Assembly (NCBI RefSeq): GCF_000220395.1
Contig: NW_004087003.1
Coordinates: 1 to 64,000 of the forward strand
Source of the DNA: Ichthyophthirius multifiliis
Lineage: Eukaryota > Ciliophora > Oligohymenophorea > Hymenostomatida
Length of the DNA stretch: 64,000 nt
Reading direction: 5' to 3'
Shown piece after piece: positions 59,381-64,000 of this stretch. The notes beneath the pieces are model-generated. The model saw only the letters and a list, made by a program, of their open reading frames with translations. It did not search any database and was not told the DNA's origin. Numbering within the stretch: the stretch's first letter is position 1; each line of letters begins with the position of its first letter. The position numbers and the translations under genes are program-made.

Positions 59381-60235
59381 AATATTATATCTATTTTTAA
59401 TAATATTTCTATGATATGAACATTAAATTAAATATTATAGAATTTAAATAAATAAAAAAAAAAAAATTTTGTTTAATTATAATAGATTTTTTGTTAAAAA
59501 AATAAATTTATATTTTATTAATGATTTTAAAATTTTACACTAAAGTATAATAATAGTTGAAAATAATTTAAATATAAAAACAATATGAACAAATAAATTT
59601 TTAAAAAAAAATTTGAAAAAATTGATTTTTAACAAGGTAAATTTTAAAAAATGTAAAAAAATTGATATATATTGAAATTTAAATTAATTAAATAATTTAT
59701 TATATATCAAATTAAATAAAGATTAAAAAAATATAAAATAAAAAATAAAGTTCATTTAAATATTATTAATTTTTATTTATTCTTCAACAATATTTTTAAT
59801 TATTTTAAAAATAATTTCTTAAAAAATATTTTAATAATTTTAAATATTATTTAATATAAAATAAAGATAATAATAAATATAATTTTTTGATAGGAAAAAT
59901 AAAGTATGATTAAGAAAAATATAAAAAAATTATATGATTCTTTTTTATTTTAATTTTATAATATTTTAAAATTGTAATTAAAAAAATATACTAAATGCAT
60001 ATTATTTATACTATAAAAAAGATAATGTTTAGAATAATTTACATTATAAAAAAGAAATAATTTTTAGAAGACTAAATAAAAAAATATTTAGAAAAAAATT
60101 AAATATAAATTATATACTTACAATATATAATAAAAAAAAAGATTAATAATTATTTGTTAATTTATTATAAAAAAATAGTTTAAAATTTAGATAAAATTGA
60201 TAAAATATGTTAAATATATATATATATATATTTAA

Positions 60236-60266
<31 letters not shown>

Positions 60267-60877
60267 CATTATAATAATAAAACAAATTTTTAATTTTATT
60301 CTTTTTTATAAACAGTTTATATATATTTTAAATATTTTTTTTTTTTTTAATTTTTTTTAATTAATATATTCATTATAATATAATTTTTTTTTTTTTAAAT
60401 TTATAAATTTTTATATTTATAAATTTTAAATTTTTTATTATTCGATTTTTTTTTTATTTATTTAAACTTTATTATTTTTTAATAACTCTATTTTTATAAA
60501 TATTAAAATTTAGTTAATTAAATAAATTTAAACTTTTTATATTTTTTGATTTAAAAATATAATAAAAACTGTTATTTTTATGATCAATTTTCTAAAAATC
60601 AATGTTAATATAACTTATGTTTATTATTTTTATATTTTTTTTTTAAAAAAAAAATTAATTTTCTTATTTTAATTATTTCTTAAAAATTTTTAATTGTCGA
60701 TTCATCGCTTAAAAATTTTAAATACTTACATAGTTCTTTAAAATAAATTAAAAGTATTTTTATTAATAAATATTATTATGTAAATAAAAAATAAAAAGTA
60801 AAACTAATATTTAAAAAATAATAAAAAAACTTCTAATTAAATATATTATAAAATCATTAATAAAAAAATAAAAAATC
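59381..60877. other. A/T-rich intergenic region
   Basis: (TA)n at about 60,208-60,266 and long poly-A/T runs. No gene seen. Confidence 0.5.
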
Positions 60878-63800
60878 ATGTAAAATGCAATTTATGATAA
60901 ACCTCCATAAATAATATAATAAATATATCCTGATCCCAATAGACTTTCTTATTTATTATCTCTTCCAAAAAACTAAAAATTCATTTTATCTGAAATGCTA
61001 ACATTAACATATTAGAATTTAAAAATAATAGATGAAGTCCATCAAAAATTTACAGATATTCCATTTATACATTTGAGCCATAATAACATAAGCAATTTAT
61101 AAGGAATTAATTAATTTTTTAATTTATAAGGACTTTCGTTATCACATAATAAATTATAGACTTGGTAAGATTTACATGTAATTGAAAATAAAGAAAATAT
61201 AATATTTTTAAGATTACGTAGGAATCCTTTATGTGAAAATCCAAATTATTAATCAAAAATTCTTTAAATTTTTCCAAACCTTTAACAATTTGATGATATA
61301 AAAATAACAAAAAAGTGCCTTTAATTAAAATATTAAACAGAAAACATTAGTCAAATATATATTTTACATTTTATTCATTTACTTCACTAAAAATTTAATA
61401 TAATCCAATAGATTTTTTATAAAAACTAAAAAACAATTCCTTAATAAATTTACTGGATTAAGAAAATGGATCTTTTTTTGAATATTTTTTATCTTTTTTA
61501 AATTATGAACCGGTTCTTAAATTAAAATAACTTCCTCATTAATTTCATTTTGGAAACTTTTTTTTACGATTATATGATGTTATTTCACCTTTTATAAAAT
61601 CTAAAATTTCTAATGAATAAATATTTATTTATTAAATTGATTTGTTTAATAGAATTCTGCACAAATACAAGGAAAAACATGATAAAACATTATAAAGCTT
61701 CTTAAAAAAACAATGTAAATAAAATCCAAAAGTAAACTAATAAAAATTATTGAATTCAACTTCGTATGCTTATAAATTTTATATGTAAGAGCTTTTAAAT
61801 ATTTCAGATTTTCCGAATTTGACTCCAAATAATACATATTTAAATAAAAAAGAAAATAAATAAATAATCAATTAGTAAAAATAGATTTATTTTCCTGTAT
61901 TTCTACTAAACTTTGAGTATATGCAAGCCTTTTTTGAAGTGATTGCTGAATTAATGATGGGTCTGTTACATTCTTATGAAATCGTTATGTTTAGAGAATT
62001 CGAAGACTAAAAATCGGTAAAAATAAAATTCTAAGAAATCGAAAGAATTTTTAAGATTTTTAATCCTAAAAATTTTTCTACAGAAAATTTAGATGAATAT
62101 GAAGAAAAAAAAATTTAATCTTCAAGAAATATTTCAAATAAAAATTCAATATAATCTTCAAGAACTAATAATAATATCAAAAACTCAAATAACAATAGAA
62201 ACTCTATTAAAAGTACTGAATAAAATATTGTAGAACAAAACTAAAGCATTGCTTGTATTAATAATTTAAATAATACATTATAAAGAATTAATTTAAAAAC
62301 TAAAAAATCTTTTTCTGATAATAGAATGTATTTTTAAATACATATATTTTTTTTATATTAATAATATTTAAAAAAGATAGTCTTTAAATAAAAATGATTA
62401 AATTTTAAAAAAACAAAAGATTAAGATAAAGTCTTTTAAATATAAAAAATTATAATTTTTAATAATCTACAAATTAGTTTAATTAATAAAGTGAAGAAGA
62501 ATAAAAATATAATATCAACCCATAATAAAAAACTTAGAATTCAAATAGTATAAACATAATTAATAATTTAAATATTAATGATTAAGATTAAGATGAAAAT
62601 TAAGATTAAGATTAAGAATATAATTAAGATTAAGATCAAAATCAAAATTAAGATTAAGATTAGGATTATGATTAAGATAAATATAAATATTAATTTTAAA
62701 ATTAAGATTAATAAGATATAGATTAAGATTAAGATTTAAACTATTAAAATTAAATTTCTAATTATTAGTCTAAATATGAATTTAATTATTAATAAGATAA
62801 AATGAATATATTGATTACTATGAATAATAAATTTAATATGCTGAATAAGTTCTTAATTAATAAGATGAATATAATAATAATTAAATTTAATCCAAAAGAC
62901 ATTCTTCTTCTTTAAAAAGTTTAACAGGAAATACTTAAAATATTCAAGAATAATAGGATCTTTAAAATATTAAAGAATAGCAGGTTCTTTAAACCTAAAG
63001 AACATGCATTTCTAATAATTTATAATCTGATAAAATATAAAGCCACCTATTTAATTTTAAAATTAAGCGATTTCTTAGGAATTATTATCTAAAAATTAAG
63101 AATTTAATCCATAGTAATAGTAAAATATTAATAATAGTGATAAATCAATAATAAGTATCTAAAAATTAAATACTTCAATAAATAGTTATAAAAGTTATCA
63201 AAAAAAGAAGAATATATTTTAAGAAAAATTTTTGAAAGAAAATGTTAACTTTAATACAAAAAATATTGAAGATAATGAAAATAATAAGTAAAAATAAGAA
63301 AATACTTATAGATATTATTTAACAAAGTAATGTTAAGCTTTTAAAAATAATTTTAGTAATAGATCTTAATAAAAAACATAATATTTGCTTTTAACTATAT
63401 TATAGGTATTATAAAAATACGTATAATAATAACTTCTTCAAGGATTAAGAAAAATATCTTTATATAAAAATAAAAAATACATTAAATTAGGATAAATCTT
63501 TAAAAAATAATAAAGAAAATATTATTTTTATAAATGGTATAATATAGTAAATAATATAAATAAAAATAAACTATATGAGATCCTATTTAAATAAAGATTT
63601 TTTAATATTTTGAAGTAAAATATAATGAAGAAAAAAAAAGAAGCTATTCTTATATAGAAAAGGAATTTGCAATATAAAGTTTTGTATGGATTAGCAAAAC
63701 TTGTTAAAAATAAATGCAGAATAATTAAAGGATTTGATCTAATTAAAAGCCTAATTTTACAAAAAGCAATCGTGTATTGTTTTAAGTAAATATTTTATGT

Positions 63801-64000
63801 ATCTTTGTAATAAAATTGTAATTTTATTTAAAATAATAACTAAATATTCAGATCATTAAGCAACTTGAATATGAAAAAAAAAATATAAAATGCTTAATAA
63901 GAATTTTAAAAGATAAAACTTCAAAACTTATGATAATAAATTAAAAATATAATAAGAAATAATATATTATATAAATTTATTATAAAATTATTTATAATAT
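60878..64000 (+). CDS. Leucine-rich-repeat protein with Asp-Gln tract and helical C-terminus (runs off the window)
   Basis: ATG 60,878 (MQNAIYDKPPQIIQQIYPDP). LRRs: IPFIHLSHNNISNLQGINQF, NLQGLSLSHNKLQTWQDL, then the LRR cap LRLRRNPLCENPNYQSKILQ and FPNLQQFDDIKITKK, the U2A'/LRRcap style of ciliary LRR proteins. Introns: 61,350-61,411 (62 nt) and 62,338-62,380 (43 nt). Exon 2 encodes a long conserved-looking region (SFFEYFLSFLNYEPVLKL, YMQAFFEVIAELMMGLLHSY). From about 62,570 a GATTAA-rich stretch encodes an Asp-Gln tract. One-base losses near 62,800 and near 63,080 are needed to follow the frame. The C-terminal part (QVLQKYVQQQLLQGLRKISL, KYYFYKWYNIVNN, KRNLQYKVLYGLAKLVKNK) resembles SFI1/IQ-like helical repeats that bind centrin or calmodulin. 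3' end not in the window. Two minus-strand standard-code ORFs (61,119-61,310; 61,646-61,837) are shadows. Confidence 0.75.

Noticed and set aside
1-64000. Search for tRNA genes, rRNA, telomeric GGGGTT arrays and CRISPR arrays
   Set aside because: No cloverleaf-like GC-rich stretch, no rRNA-like block, no telomere repeat and no spaced direct repeats were found by eye. A tRNA scan would be needed to exclude a divergent tRNA.

Overview
This window looks like nuclear DNA of a ciliate that reads TAA and TAG as glutamine and uses only TGA as stop. Every gene recognised here has in-frame TAA/TAG and ends at TGA. Base composition is extremely A+T-rich (about 85% or more by eye). Introns are short (those measured are 43-104 nt), and proteins are rich in Gln, Asn, Lys and Ile. 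An oligohymenophorean of the Ichthyophthirius/Tetrahymena type fits best; this is inference. A standard-code ORF scan therefore misses nearly every gene.

Layout. Bases 1-43,550 are built from three paralogous copies of one gene block. The block order is kinesin - secreted Cys-rich protein - DENN protein - GC-richer repeat Y (with an ORF and a kinase in one copy) - U1A/U2B''-like RRM protein - a 538-aa unknown protein. Unit 1 (1 to about 16.4 kb) and unit 2 (about 16.87 to 24.85 kb, shortened) are direct repeats, and a third kinesin remnant lies at 25.9-26.5 kb. Unit 3 is inverted (43.55 down to 33.5 kb). Between the arms (26.6-33.4 kb) lie an APE-type non-LTR retrotransposon and a DDE-transposase-like remnant. 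Intact genes are spread unevenly: Cys-rich genes at 4,856-6,571 and 19,446-21,137, the 538-aa gene at 33,506-35,122, and most of the DENN gene at 38,528-41,000. The other copies are frameshifted or deleted.

Bases 43.6-64 kb are mostly single-copy. They hold a UPF0227/YqiA-like esterase (45.2 kb, +), a ULK/ATG1-like protein kinase (46.8-49.1 kb, -), a syntaxin-5-like Qa-SNARE (51.5-52.7 kb, -), a possible small mobile element (52.9-54.3 kb), a MORN/IQ protein (55.3-56.5 kb, -), a coiled-coil protein (56.6-58.4 kb, +), a Tc1/mariner-type remnant (58.7-59.4 kb), and a long LRR protein with an Asp-Gln tract that runs off the right edge (60.9 kb, +). Intergenic DNA is low-complexity A/T with TA, ATT/AAT and AATTT microsatellites.

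Functions fall into membrane traffic (syntaxin, DENN, possibly the ULK kinase), cytoskeleton and cilia (kinesin, MORN, LRR, coiled coil), RNA processing (U1A-like) and the cell surface (Cys-rich proteins). I saw no tRNA, rRNA, CRISPR array or telomere repeat. One-base losses recur in many otherwise good reading frames, so part of the apparent decay may be consensus error. There is a 21-N assembly gap at 42,980-43,000. All translations were read by hand and small boundary errors are possible.
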